DNA of 64,000 nt, taken from NCBI RefSeq assembly GCF_011762045.1, contig NZ_JAASQS010000007.1, positions 124,001-188,000 on the forward strand, read 5' to 3'. Origin of the DNA: Rhizomicrobium electricum. Its GTDB lineage: Bacteria > Pseudomonadota > Alphaproteobacteria > Micropepsales > Micropepsaceae. A model generated the notes under the pieces. It made no database searches. It saw only the letters and a list, made by a program, of their open reading frames with translations, and had not been told where the DNA came from. The position numbers and the translations under genes are program-made. Position 1 is the stretch's first letter; every line of letters starts with the position of its first letter. Positions 16,989 through 24,607 of the stretch are shown here, in pieces.

Positions 16989-19900
16989 TCATTCCGCCGG
17001 CGAAACCGCGCCGCCTGGAGCGTCGCGCCGGGCCGGTGATGTCAAACGGACTTCCAGCATTCTGAGCGCCACATAGAACACCGGGGTGAGGAACAGACCG
17101 AAGAAGGTCACGCCCAGCATGCCGAAGAACACCGCCACACCCATGGCGTGGCGCATTTCGGCGCCGGCGCCGGTGGAAAGCGCCAGCGGTACCACGCCCA
17201 TGATGAAGGCGAACGACGTCATCAGGATCGGCCGTAGCCGCAGCCGCGCCGCTTCCACGGCCGCTGCCACGATGCTGCGGCCTTGATGTTCAAGATCGCG
17301 GGCAAACTCGACGATCAGAATGGCGTTCTTGGAGGCAAGGCCGATCAGCACGAACAGGCCGATCTGGGTGAAGACGTTGTTGTCCCCGCCGGTGAGCCAG
17401 ACGCCCATGACGGCCGAGAACAGGCACATCGGGACGATCAGGATAATGGCCAACGGCAGGACCAGACTTTCGTACTGTGCCGCCAGCACCAGGAAAACGA
17501 GCAGAACGCACAAAGGAAAGACCAAGAGAGCCGTGTTGCCGGCCAGGATCTGCTGGTAGGTGAGGTCGGTCCATTCGTACCGCATGCCCTTGGGCAGCGT
17601 TTCGTCGAGGATTTTCGTGATCGCCGCCTGGGCCTGGCCGCTCGAATAGCCGGGCGCCGGTGCGCCGTTGAGATCGGCGGAACGGAAGCCGTTATAGCGG
17701 GTGGCGCTGTCCGGTCCCACCGTCTCCGACAGTCTGATGACCGAACCGAGCGGGACCATCTCGCCCGCGGCGTTCTTGGTGCGGAGCTTCAGGATGTCGT
17801 TGGGATTCGACCGGAACGGTGCGTCGGCCTGCGCGATCACCTGATAGGTACGGCCGAATTTGTTGAAGTCGTTGACGTAGATCGAACCCAGATAGATCTG
17901 CATGGTGTCGAACACGTCCTGCACCGAAACGCCGAGCTGCAGCGCGCGGGTGCGGTCGAGGTCGGCATCGAGCTGCGGTACGCCGATGTTGAAGTTCGAA
18001 AACACGCCGCCAAGCTCCGGCGCCTGACGTGCTTTCATCGCCACGGCTTTCATCGCCGCGTCGAGAGCCTCGTAGCCCTGGTCTGTGCGGTCCTCCACCT
18101 GCAGCTTGAAGCCGCCGATCTGGCCGAGGCCCTGGACGGGTGGCGGCGGGAATACGGCAACGATGGCATCCTTGATGCCGAGATACTTCATTTGCAGACT
18201 TTGCGAGATCGCCTGTCCCGACAGCTTAGAGCCCGGCCGGTCCGAGAACGGCTTCAGCGTGACGAACACGATGCCGGCCGACGGGCTGGTAATGAAGCCG
18301 TTGATGGAAAGGCCGGGGAAGGCCACGGCGCTTTCCACGCCCGGCTCCTTGAGAGCGATATCCGACATCTGCCGGATCACCGCTTCGGTGCGGTTGAGCG
18401 TGGCACCCTCCGGCAGCTGCGCGAAGCTGACGAGATACTGTTTGTCCTGCAGCGGCACGAAACCCGGCGGCACGAGCTGGAAGCCGACATAGGTGAGGCC
18501 GAGCAGCACCGCATAGACGATGATCGCCCTCGATTTGTGCCGCAGCGTGACGTTCACACCGCGGCTGTAGCGGTCGGAGCCCGAATGGAAAATACGGTTG
18601 AAGCCGCGGAACAATGGGCCGCCGAACCGGTCCATCTTGCGGGTCAGCCAATCCTTCGGTGCATGCGGTGATCTGAGCAGCAGTGCCGCCAGGGCAGGCG
18701 ACAGGGTGAGCGAGTTGAACGCCGAAATGATGGTCGAGAACGCGATGGTGAGCGCGAACTGCCGGTAGAACTCCCCCGTCAATCCGGAGATGAACGCCAC
18801 CGGCACGAACACTGCGCACAGTACCAGCGCGATGGCGATGATCGGGCGGGTCACCTCCCGCATGGCGCGCAGTGTGGCGTCGCGCGGCGTCAGCCCGTCT
18901 TCGATGCCGCGCTGAACGTTCTCCACCACGACGATGGCATCGTCGACCACAATGCCGATGGCGAGAACCAGTCCGAACAGCGACAACGCATTGATCGAGA
19001 AGCCGAACAGATACATTGCCGCGAACGTGCCGATGATCGACACCGGAACGGCAAGCAAAGGAATGATCGAGGCGCGCCAGGTTTGCAGGAAGAGGATGAC
19101 GACGAGGACGACCAGTGCGACCGCTTCAAGCAGCGTGTGCACCACGGCTTCGATCGAGCCGCGCACGAACACGGTCGGATCGTAGACGATACGGTACTCG
19201 ACGCCGGCCGGGAAATTCTTCGAGAGCTCCGCCATGGTGGCACGGACCTTGTCGGAGATCTGGATGGCGTTGGAGCCTGGCGCCTGGAAAATCGGAATGG
19301 CCACCGCAGGCTGATTGTCGAGCAGCGAGCGAAGACCGTACTGGGAGGCGTCGATCTCCACCCGCGCGACGTCCTTCAGGCGCGTGACGACGCCGCCATC
19401 CTGCTTGATGATGATATCGGAGAACTGCTCGGGGTCGCTGAGCCGGCCTTGCGCATTGATCGGCAGTTGCAGTTCGCCGCTCTTGCCGTAGGGCGGGCCG
19501 TTGATGACGCCGGCCGCGACTTGAACATTCTGCCGCCGTACCGCGGCGACGAGTTCGTCGGCGGTAATGGAGCGCTCGGCCATCTTGTCGGGATTGAGCC
19601 AGAGGCGCATGGCGTAGTCGCCCGAGCCGAAGATCTGGACCGAACCGACGCCGTCGATCTTGGCGAGCTGGTCCTTGACGTTCAGCACCGCGTAGTTTCG
19701 CAGATACAGAGTGTCGTAGTGTTTGTTGGGCGAGATCAGGTGCACGACCATGGTGAGGTCGGGCGAGCTCTTGGCCGTCGTTACGCCGAGATTGCGCGTC
19801 ACATCGGGAAGGCGCGGCAATGCCTGGTTGACGCGGTTCTGAACCAGCTGCTGGGCCAGGTTCGGATCGGTGCCGAGCTTGAACGTCACCGTCAGGGTGA

Positions 19901-20168
19901 GCTGGCCGTCGCTCGCCGCCTGCGAGGACATATAAAGCATGCCCTCGACGCCTTGGATCTGCTCTTCCAGCGGCGTGGCGACGGTTTCCGCGATTACTTT
20001 GGGGTTGGCACCGGGAAATTGCGCCCGCACCACGACCGACGGCGGCACGACCTCGGGATATTCCGAGATCGGAAGCTGAAAGAGGGCAATCAATCCGGCG
20101 AGGAAGATCGCGACCGAGATGACACCGGCGAAGATCGGCCGGTCGACGAAAAACCGGGACAGGTTCAT
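16989..20168 (-). CDS. RND multidrug efflux pump, inner-membrane permease (MexF-like, HAE1 family)
   Basis: A 1059-residue permease with twelve membrane helices and two large periplasmic loops. It starts MNLSRFFVDRPIFAGVISV and contains the HAE1 features LPISEYPEVVPPSVVVRA, PGANPKVIAETVATPLEEQI and the TM4 proton-relay region GIVVDDAIVVVENVQRG with adjacent Asp residues. It matches MexF more than AcrB in the first periplasmic stretch (VVHLISPN, YDTLYLRNYA). ATG 20168 is chosen; seven extra codons upstream are unconserved. It exports amphiphilic drugs with the adaptor encoded upstream; no outer-membrane channel gene is present here, so a shared TolC-type protein is needed. Confidence 0.95.
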   Translation of the reverse strand: MNLSRFFVDRPIFAGVISVAIFLAGLIALFQLPISEYPEVVPPSVVVRAQFPGANPKVIAETVATPLEEQIQGVEGMLYMSSQAASDGQLTLTVTFKLGTDPNLAQQLVQNRVNQALPRLPDVTRNLGVTTAKSSPDLTMVVHLISPNKHYDTLYLRNYAVLNVKDQLAKIDGVGSVQIFGSGDYAMRLWLNPDKMAERSITADELVAAVRRQNVQVAAGVINGPPYGKSGELQLPINAQGRLSDPEQFSDIIIKQDGGVVTRLKDVARVEIDASQYGLRSLLDNQPAVAIPIFQAPGSNAIQISDKVRATMAELSKNFPAGVEYRIVYDPTVFVRGSIEAVVHTLLEAVALVVLVVILFLQTWRASIIPLLAVPVSIIGTFAAMYLFGFSINALSLFGLVLAIGIVVDDAIVVVENVQRGIEDGLTPRDATLRAMREVTRPIIAIALVLCAVFVPVAFISGLTGEFYRQFALTIAFSTIISAFNSLTLSPALAALLLRSPHAPKDWLTRKMDRFGGPLFRGFNRIFHSGSDRYSRGVNVTLRHKSRAIIVYAVLLGLTYVGFQLVPPGFVPLQDKQYLVSFAQLPEGATLNRTEAVIRQMSDIALKEPGVESAVAFPGLSINGFITSPSAGIVFVTLKPFSDRPGSKLSGQAISQSLQMKYLGIKDAIVAVFPPPPVQGLGQIGGFKLQVEDRTDQGYEALDAAMKAVAMKARQAPELGGVFSNFNIGVPQLDADLDRTRALQLGVSVQDVFDTMQIYLGSIYVNDFNKFGRTYQVIAQADAPFRSNPNDILKLRTKNAAGEMVPLGSVIRLSETVGPDSATRYNGFRSADLNGAPAPGYSSGQAQAAITKILDETLPKGMRYEWTDLTYQQILAGNTALLVFPLCVLLVFLVLAAQYESLVLPLAIILIVPMCLFSAVMGVWLTGGDNNVFTQIGLFVLIGLASKNAILIVEFARDLEHQGRSIVAAAVEAARLRLRPILMTSFAFIMGVVPLALSTGAGAEMRHAMGVAVFFGMLGVTFFGLFLTPVFYVALRMLEVRLTSPARRDAPGGAVSPAE

Positions 20169-20187
20169 GACTGCTCTCCAAAAGCGC

Positions 20188-20280
20188 AACCGGAAAAGTG
20201 CAAAGCGGCTTTCAAGTCAGCTGCGCGACAGAAGATGGTGATCGACACGACCGGAAAAATGCGAGGCAGTTTTCCGGTCG
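20188..20280. repeat. Pair of related CCGGAAAA-type palindromic repeats in the adaptor-pump gap
   Basis: The second unit (20248-20280) is a perfect 11-bp inverted repeat, CGACCGGAAAA ... TTTTCCGGTCG. The first (20188-20213, ACCGGAAAAGTGCAAAGCGG) aligns with it at about 20 of 25 positions but has lost its right arm. Short palindromes of this sequence type are dispersed in many alphaproteobacterial genomes. In the transcript they would form a hairpin between the adaptor and pump cistrons and might set their ratio. Confidence 0.6.
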
Positions 20281-20301
20281 TTCTGGTGGCAGAGATGGTG
20301 T

Positions 20302-21459
20302 TCAGCGCGATGCGATTTTGGACTGCACCAAAACCGGCGCGCCCATGGCAACATGCTGCACGCCGTCGACGATGACCTGATCGCCGGTTTTGAGGCCGCT
20401 GAGTACGACCCGTTCGCCGTCGTTGGCGGCGCCCAACTGGATCTCGCGCATTTCCGCCTTCTGGCCTTTGCCGACGATATAGACGAACTTCTTGTTGAGG
20501 TCGGCAACGATCGCGCGCTCCGGAACGGTAATCGCGTGGCGGTGGTCGCCGGCGCCGAGACGCACCGAAACGAACATGCCTGGAACCAGGCTGCCATCGG
20601 CGTTGGCGAACTTGGCCCGCGCCCGGATGGTGCCCGAGCCGGTGTCGATCTTGTTGTCGAAGCTGTAGACCATGCCCTTGTAGGCGTGACCTTCGGTCCC
20701 CTGCACGGTCATCTCGACCGGCAGTTGCTGCTCGTCCGCCGCGGTCTCCGCGCGGGCATGCACGGTGCTCAAATAGGTCTGCTCGTCGACTTCGAAATCG
20801 GCATAGATGCCGTCATTGGAGACGATCGAGGCAAGCAGCGGGGCGTTCGGCGCGGTCTGCACCAGATTGCCGATTGTCAATTCCGGCCGGCTGATGCGGC
20901 CGGTGATCGGCGCCTTTACATACGCGTGGTCGACGTCGACCGCAGCCTGACGCACAGCCGCTTCCGCCACGGCAACGTTGGCGATTGCCACTTGATGGGC
21001 ATTGACGCGCTGATCGTACATACTGCGCGCGATGGCATTCGCCTTGATGAGTCCGTTGCCGCGTTCGAGTTCCGTCTTGGCCAACGCCGCGTTAGCTCGC
21101 GCTGAGGCAAGATCGGCCCTGGCTTTGGCAAGCGTCGCTTCGTAAGGCCTGGGATCGATCACCAGGAGTACTTGTCCGGCTTTGACGATCTGTCCGTCCT
21201 TGAAGCGGACCTCGGTGATGCGCCCGCCCACCTCAGGCCGGATCTCGGCGTAATCGACCGCATTGAGGCGGCCCGAAAATTGAGACCACAACTGCACATC
21301 GTGCGGTTCGACGCGCGCGACGCCGACCGGCACGGCCTGGGGGGCGCCCTGCGCCGCCTTGGCGGTGGTGCCGACGCCGAAGACGAACGGCAGCGCCAGC
21401 AGCGCCCCAAGCGCCGCTGCAAGAAAAACCCTCGGATGTTTGCGGACTATTGCAACCAT
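20302..21459 (-). CDS. RND efflux periplasmic adaptor (membrane-fusion protein, MexE-like)
   Basis: A 385-residue protein with an N-terminal signal/anchor segment (FLAAALGALLALPFVFGVG), a lipoyl half-motif VGGRITEVRFKDGQIVKAG, a coiled-coil hairpin (about residues 105-165), the second lipoyl half YVKAPITGRISRP, a beta-barrel domain (YADFEVDEQTYL) and a membrane-proximal domain with ITVPERAIV. It links the RND pump to the outer-membrane channel. It is first in the operon, 133 bp before the pump gene, and divergent from a TetR regulator. Confidence 0.93.
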   Translation of the reverse strand: MVAIVRKHPRVFLAAALGALLALPFVFGVGTTAKAAQGAPQAVPVGVARVEPHDVQLWSQFSGRLNAVDYAEIRPEVGGRITEVRFKDGQIVKAGQVLLVIDPRPYEATLAKARADLASARANAALAKTELERGNGLIKANAIARSMYDQRVNAHQVAIANVAVAEAAVRQAAVDVDHAYVKAPITGRISRPELTIGNLVQTAPNAPLLASIVSNDGIYADFEVDEQTYLSTVHARAETAADEQQLPVEMTVQGTEGHAYKGMVYSFDNKIDTGSGTIRARAKFANADGSLVPGMFVSVRLGAGDHRHAITVPERAIVADLNKKFVYIVGKGQKAEMREIQLGAANDGERVVLSGLKTGDQVIVDGVQHVAMGAPVLVQSKIASR

Positions 21460-21528
21460 GATGCCGCTCCACTATTTTGTAATGAACGTCACAGATAAGT
21501 TCGTCGCGCGTCTCTTCAAGAGCGTTTC

Positions 21529-21544
21529 TGTAACAAGTGGTACA
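21529..21544. promoter_or_regulatory. Candidate TetR operator in the efflux divergent promoter
   Basis: TGTAACA-AG-TGGTACA is an imperfect inverted repeat (6 of 7 positions per arm) in the 113-bp region between the adaptor gene and the TetR gene. Position and symmetry fit autoregulation and repression of the pump by the adjacent TetR protein. Confidence 0.45.
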
Positions 21545-21572
21545 AAAATTTTGCATGGGAGGTAGTTGACGA

Positions 21573-22196
21573 ATGGGTCGTCACCGCGAGTTCGATCTCG
21601 AAGAGGCCTTAGCCGCCGCCCAAAAGGTGTTTTGGCTCAAAGGCTACGACGGTGCGTCGATCAGCGATTTGACGGAGGCGATGGGCATCAATTCGCCCAG
21701 CCTTTACGCAGCGTTCGGTTCCAAGCAGGGCCTGTTCAAGGCCGTGCTCAATCACTACGACGCCTCGCGCGAAAAGGTGATGGCGAAGATTCTTGCCGAA
21801 GCCACGGCGAAAGATGTCGCTGCGCGCTATCTTTCGGCACTCGCCGATTATGCGACGGACAAAAAGCATCCGCCGGGCTGTCTGATGATCAAGGCCGGCC
21901 TGTCGCCGGGAGAAGGCGAGATCGCCAAACAGCTCGCCCGGCACAAGTCGGCTATGGAGCTGGCGCTGCGCGAGCGCTTCGAGTGTGCCAAACGGCAAGG
22001 CGATCTGCCCAAAAGTGCCAATCCCGGTGCGCTGGTCCGCTATCTTCTCGCGATCGGCAGCGGGTTATGTGTGCAGGCGGCTTCGGGAGCAACACGCGAG
22101 GAACTGCGCGCCATGGCCGAATTGGCGCTGGTGGGATTTCCGCGATCCGAAAAGAAAAAGGCGGCCGTCAGGAAACTTGCGCCGGCCGCCGTTTAG
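21573..22196 (+). CDS. TetR-family transcriptional regulator of the RND operon
   Basis: A 207-residue repressor. The DNA-binding domain covers residues about 8-55 with EEALAAAQKVFWLKGYDGAS and the recognition helix ISDLTEAMGINSPSLYAAFG. The C-terminal domain contains KHPPGCLMIKAGL, a form shared with a common AcrR-type subgroup, and would bind the inducer. It is transcribed away from the adaptor gene and so is likely its local repressor. The gene ends with a hairpin-forming GC stretch. Confidence 0.92.
   Translation: MGRHREFDLEEALAAAQKVFWLKGYDGASISDLTEAMGINSPSLYAAFGSKQGLFKAVLNHYDASREKVMAKILAEATAKDVAARYLSALADYATDKKHPPGCLMIKAGLSPGEGEIAKQLARHKSAMELALRERFECAKRQGDLPKSANPGALVRYLLAIGSGLCVQAASGATREELRAMAELALVGFPRSEKKKAAVRKLAPAAV
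22160..22190 (+). terminator. Hairpin at the 3' end of the TetR gene
   Basis: GGCGGCCG (22160-22167) pairs with CGGCCGCC (22183-22190), followed by GTTT. The stem lies inside the last codons, just before the convergent phosphorylase gene, and may serve as terminator. Confidence 0.4.
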
Positions 22197-22211
22197 GAAA
22201 ATGAAAGCCGT

Positions 22212-24599
22212 TCAGCCGAGAACGACCTCCACTTTTGCGAGGCTTCCATCCGGCTGCGCGGGTACTTCGCGAACGGGTTCGCCGTTGAGCGCGATCGCCT
22301 TCACGCCCTTCGAGACGTGCGCAGGATTGCTGACGGTGATGTCATAGGTGGCGCCGCGCCATTTCCGTGTCACGGAGAATCCGTCCCACTCAGGCGGAAT
22401 GCAGGGATCGATGAGAAGGCTCGCGAACCCCGGCCGGATGCCGAGAATCCATTTGGTGACGGCAATGTAGTTCCATCCCGCGCTGCCGGTCAGCCAGGGA
22501 TGACGGGCGCGGCCATGACGGCGGTGTTCGGCGCCGTAGACGAACTGACAATAGGAATAAGGTTCGGCTTCGCGCGTCTCGACCTTGTCGTTCTGATTAT
22601 ATGGCAGCATCGAATCGTAGAACCGCATCGCGCGGGCGCCCTGTCCCAGTTTCGCGGCGGCAATCACCGCCCACGGATTGGGATGGGAGAAAATGGCGCC
22701 GTTCTCCTTGATGCCTTTGTAGACGCGGCCCATGAAGCCGATCTCGTCGTTGGGCTTGGAGAACGAAGGCTGCAACAGATGCAGCCCCCACGGCGTAAAC
22801 AGATGTTCGTCCATGGCGTCGAGGGCGCTTTCCGCGCGGTCGCGGCGTACGGCGCCTGAAATGACGGCCCAGGTGTTGCTTTCGAGAAAGATCTTTGCCT
22901 CTTCGCTGGCACGCGTGCCGATCTTGAGGCCCGAAGCCGTGGTGCCGCGGGCATACCACAGGCCGTCCCACAACTCGCGCTCGCAGGCGTCGCGCACGTC
23001 TTCGGCTAGTGCTGCGTAGCGGTCGGCATCCTTCTCGCGGCCAAGGAACCTGGCTGCCTCGACGAAATTCGTCAACGCCCAGAAATGCAGGAAGCTGACC
23101 ATGCCGCTCTCGCCGCCGCCAAGATTCAAGCAATCGTTCCAGTCGGCACGCAGGCCTTTGCAGATGCCGGAAAGGCCCACCTGCCGCGCCGAGAAGTCGA
23201 GCCCGGCTTTCATGTGCTGCCACACAGTGCCGATGCCTTCGTCGGCAAACGGCACCAGTTCGTCGAACAGCGCCGTCTCACCGGTCTCCTTCACATACTC
23301 GCAGATCGACGGGATCAGCCAGAGATGGTCGTCGGAGCAGGCGTGCTCGATGCCGTGAATATAGGACGATTTCGCCGGCGCGTGCGCAATGGTCGGGCTT
23401 TTGAATTCGAGCTTCTTCTGTGGCTTGAACCACGCCGGATCGAACAGGTGTAGCCCATATCCCTCCCGCACCTGGCCGTGCAGCAATTCCTCGATGCGCT
23501 GGCGCACTTTCTTCGGATTGGTATGCGGCACCGCCATGATGTCCTGGCTGGTATCGCGATAACCAAGACCGGTGCGCCCGCCAACCTCAATGAAACTGGC
23601 GAAGCGGCTCCAATGCACGCAGGTCTCCGCTTGGTACAGCGTCCAAATATTGGCCATAGTATCGAGACCTTCGTGCGGGGTCTTGGCCTCGAAGACGGCG
23701 CACTTCTCGTCCCAATAGCGCTTCAGATCGGCGAATGCGGCATCGACGGCGGCAAAGTTGCCGTACTTGGTTTTCTTTTCGACGCCGACGTTGCGGTTGC
23801 CGTAACCGGTTACGAACACCAGCCTCCGGGCCTCGCCCGGCTGAAGCGTGATCGTCTTTTGCAGGCTGGCGCAGTGATTGCCGGTGAGTTCCTGGCTGCC
23901 GCTGCACCGACCGCTTGCCACCGCCAACGGATCGCGCTCGCTGCGATAATCGCCGATGAAGGCCTCGCGCACGCTGTCGTATCCGTCGGGTTCGAAGGAG
24001 GCGGCATGATAGTGATAGGTCCAAGGCTCGTAATAGAAGTCGTACTCGATCACACCCTCCGCATAGCTCGAGCCGGAAGCGTAGAGCGACATCTGCAGGT
24101 TCTGGTTGTCGATCTCGATGTGATGGAAACTCCATTCGAGATAGCTGAACACCGCGATTTCGCGCGGAGTCGTGCCCGTATTGGTGATGCGAACGTCCCA
24201 GATCTCGACATCGTCTTCGCGGGTGATGAAAACGAGTTGTTCCGCGCGAATGCCTTTGTATTCGGAACTATAGCGTGAATAGCTAAGCCCGTGGCGGCAT
24301 TCGTACTCGGCTTGGTCCAGCGGCTTGCCGACCGGCTGCCACGACACGCTCCAGAAATCGCCGTCGGCCTGATCGCGCAGATAGATCCAATGCCCCGGCC
24401 AGTCCATCGGCACGCCGTTGGGGCGAAACTTGGTGATGCGGCCATGTTCGGCGTCGCGATAAAAGGAATAGCCGCCGGCATTGTGGCTGAGTACGGCACA
24501 CATGTCGTTGACGCCAATATAATTGGTCCACGACACCGGCACATCGACGCGGTCGATCACGTATTCGCGGTTTTGGTTGTCGAAATATCCGTAACGCAT
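22212..24599 (-). CDS. chbP: GH94 N,N'-diacetylchitobiose phosphorylase
   Basis: A 795-residue glycoside phosphorylase that splits (GlcNAc)2 with phosphate into GlcNAc-1-P and GlcNAc in the cytoplasm. The start MRYGYFDNQNREYVIDR, SHNAGGYSFYRD, DFWSVSWQPVGKPLD, QAETCVHWSRFASFIEVGG, GRTGLGYRDTSQD and ENGAIFSHPNPW closely follow the characterised Vibrio proteolyticus enzyme (801 residues). The catalytic acid is expected at Asp486 in GLRADWNDCLNLGGGE. ATG 24599 matches homologues; a GTG at 24611 overlapping the preceding stop (GTGA) is an alternative coupled start. It is last in the chitin operon, directly after the mutase fusion that would take its GlcNAc-1-P. Confidence 0.93.
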   Translation of the reverse strand: MRYGYFDNQNREYVIDRVDVPVSWTNYIGVNDMCAVLSHNAGGYSFYRDAEHGRITKFRPNGVPMDWPGHWIYLRDQADGDFWSVSWQPVGKPLDQAEYECRHGLSYSRYSSEYKGIRAEQLVFITREDDVEIWDVRITNTGTTPREIAVFSYLEWSFHHIEIDNQNLQMSLYASGSSYAEGVIEYDFYYEPWTYHYHAASFEPDGYDSVREAFIGDYRSERDPLAVASGRCSGSQELTGNHCASLQKTITLQPGEARRLVFVTGYGNRNVGVEKKTKYGNFAAVDAAFADLKRYWDEKCAVFEAKTPHEGLDTMANIWTLYQAETCVHWSRFASFIEVGGRTGLGYRDTSQDIMAVPHTNPKKVRQRIEELLHGQVREGYGLHLFDPAWFKPQKKLEFKSPTIAHAPAKSSYIHGIEHACSDDHLWLIPSICEYVKETGETALFDELVPFADEGIGTVWQHMKAGLDFSARQVGLSGICKGLRADWNDCLNLGGGESGMVSFLHFWALTNFVEAARFLGREKDADRYAALAEDVRDACERELWDGLWYARGTTASGLKIGTRASEEAKIFLESNTWAVISGAVRRDRAESALDAMDEHLFTPWGLHLLQPSFSKPNDEIGFMGRVYKGIKENGAIFSHPNPWAVIAAAKLGQGARAMRFYDSMLPYNQNDKVETREAEPYSYCQFVYGAEHRRHGRARHPWLTGSAGWNYIAVTKWILGIRPGFASLLIDPCIPPEWDGFSVTRKWRGATYDITVSNPAHVSKGVKAIALNGEPVREVPAQPDGSLAKVEVVLG

Positions 24600-24607
24600 G
24601 TCTTCAC

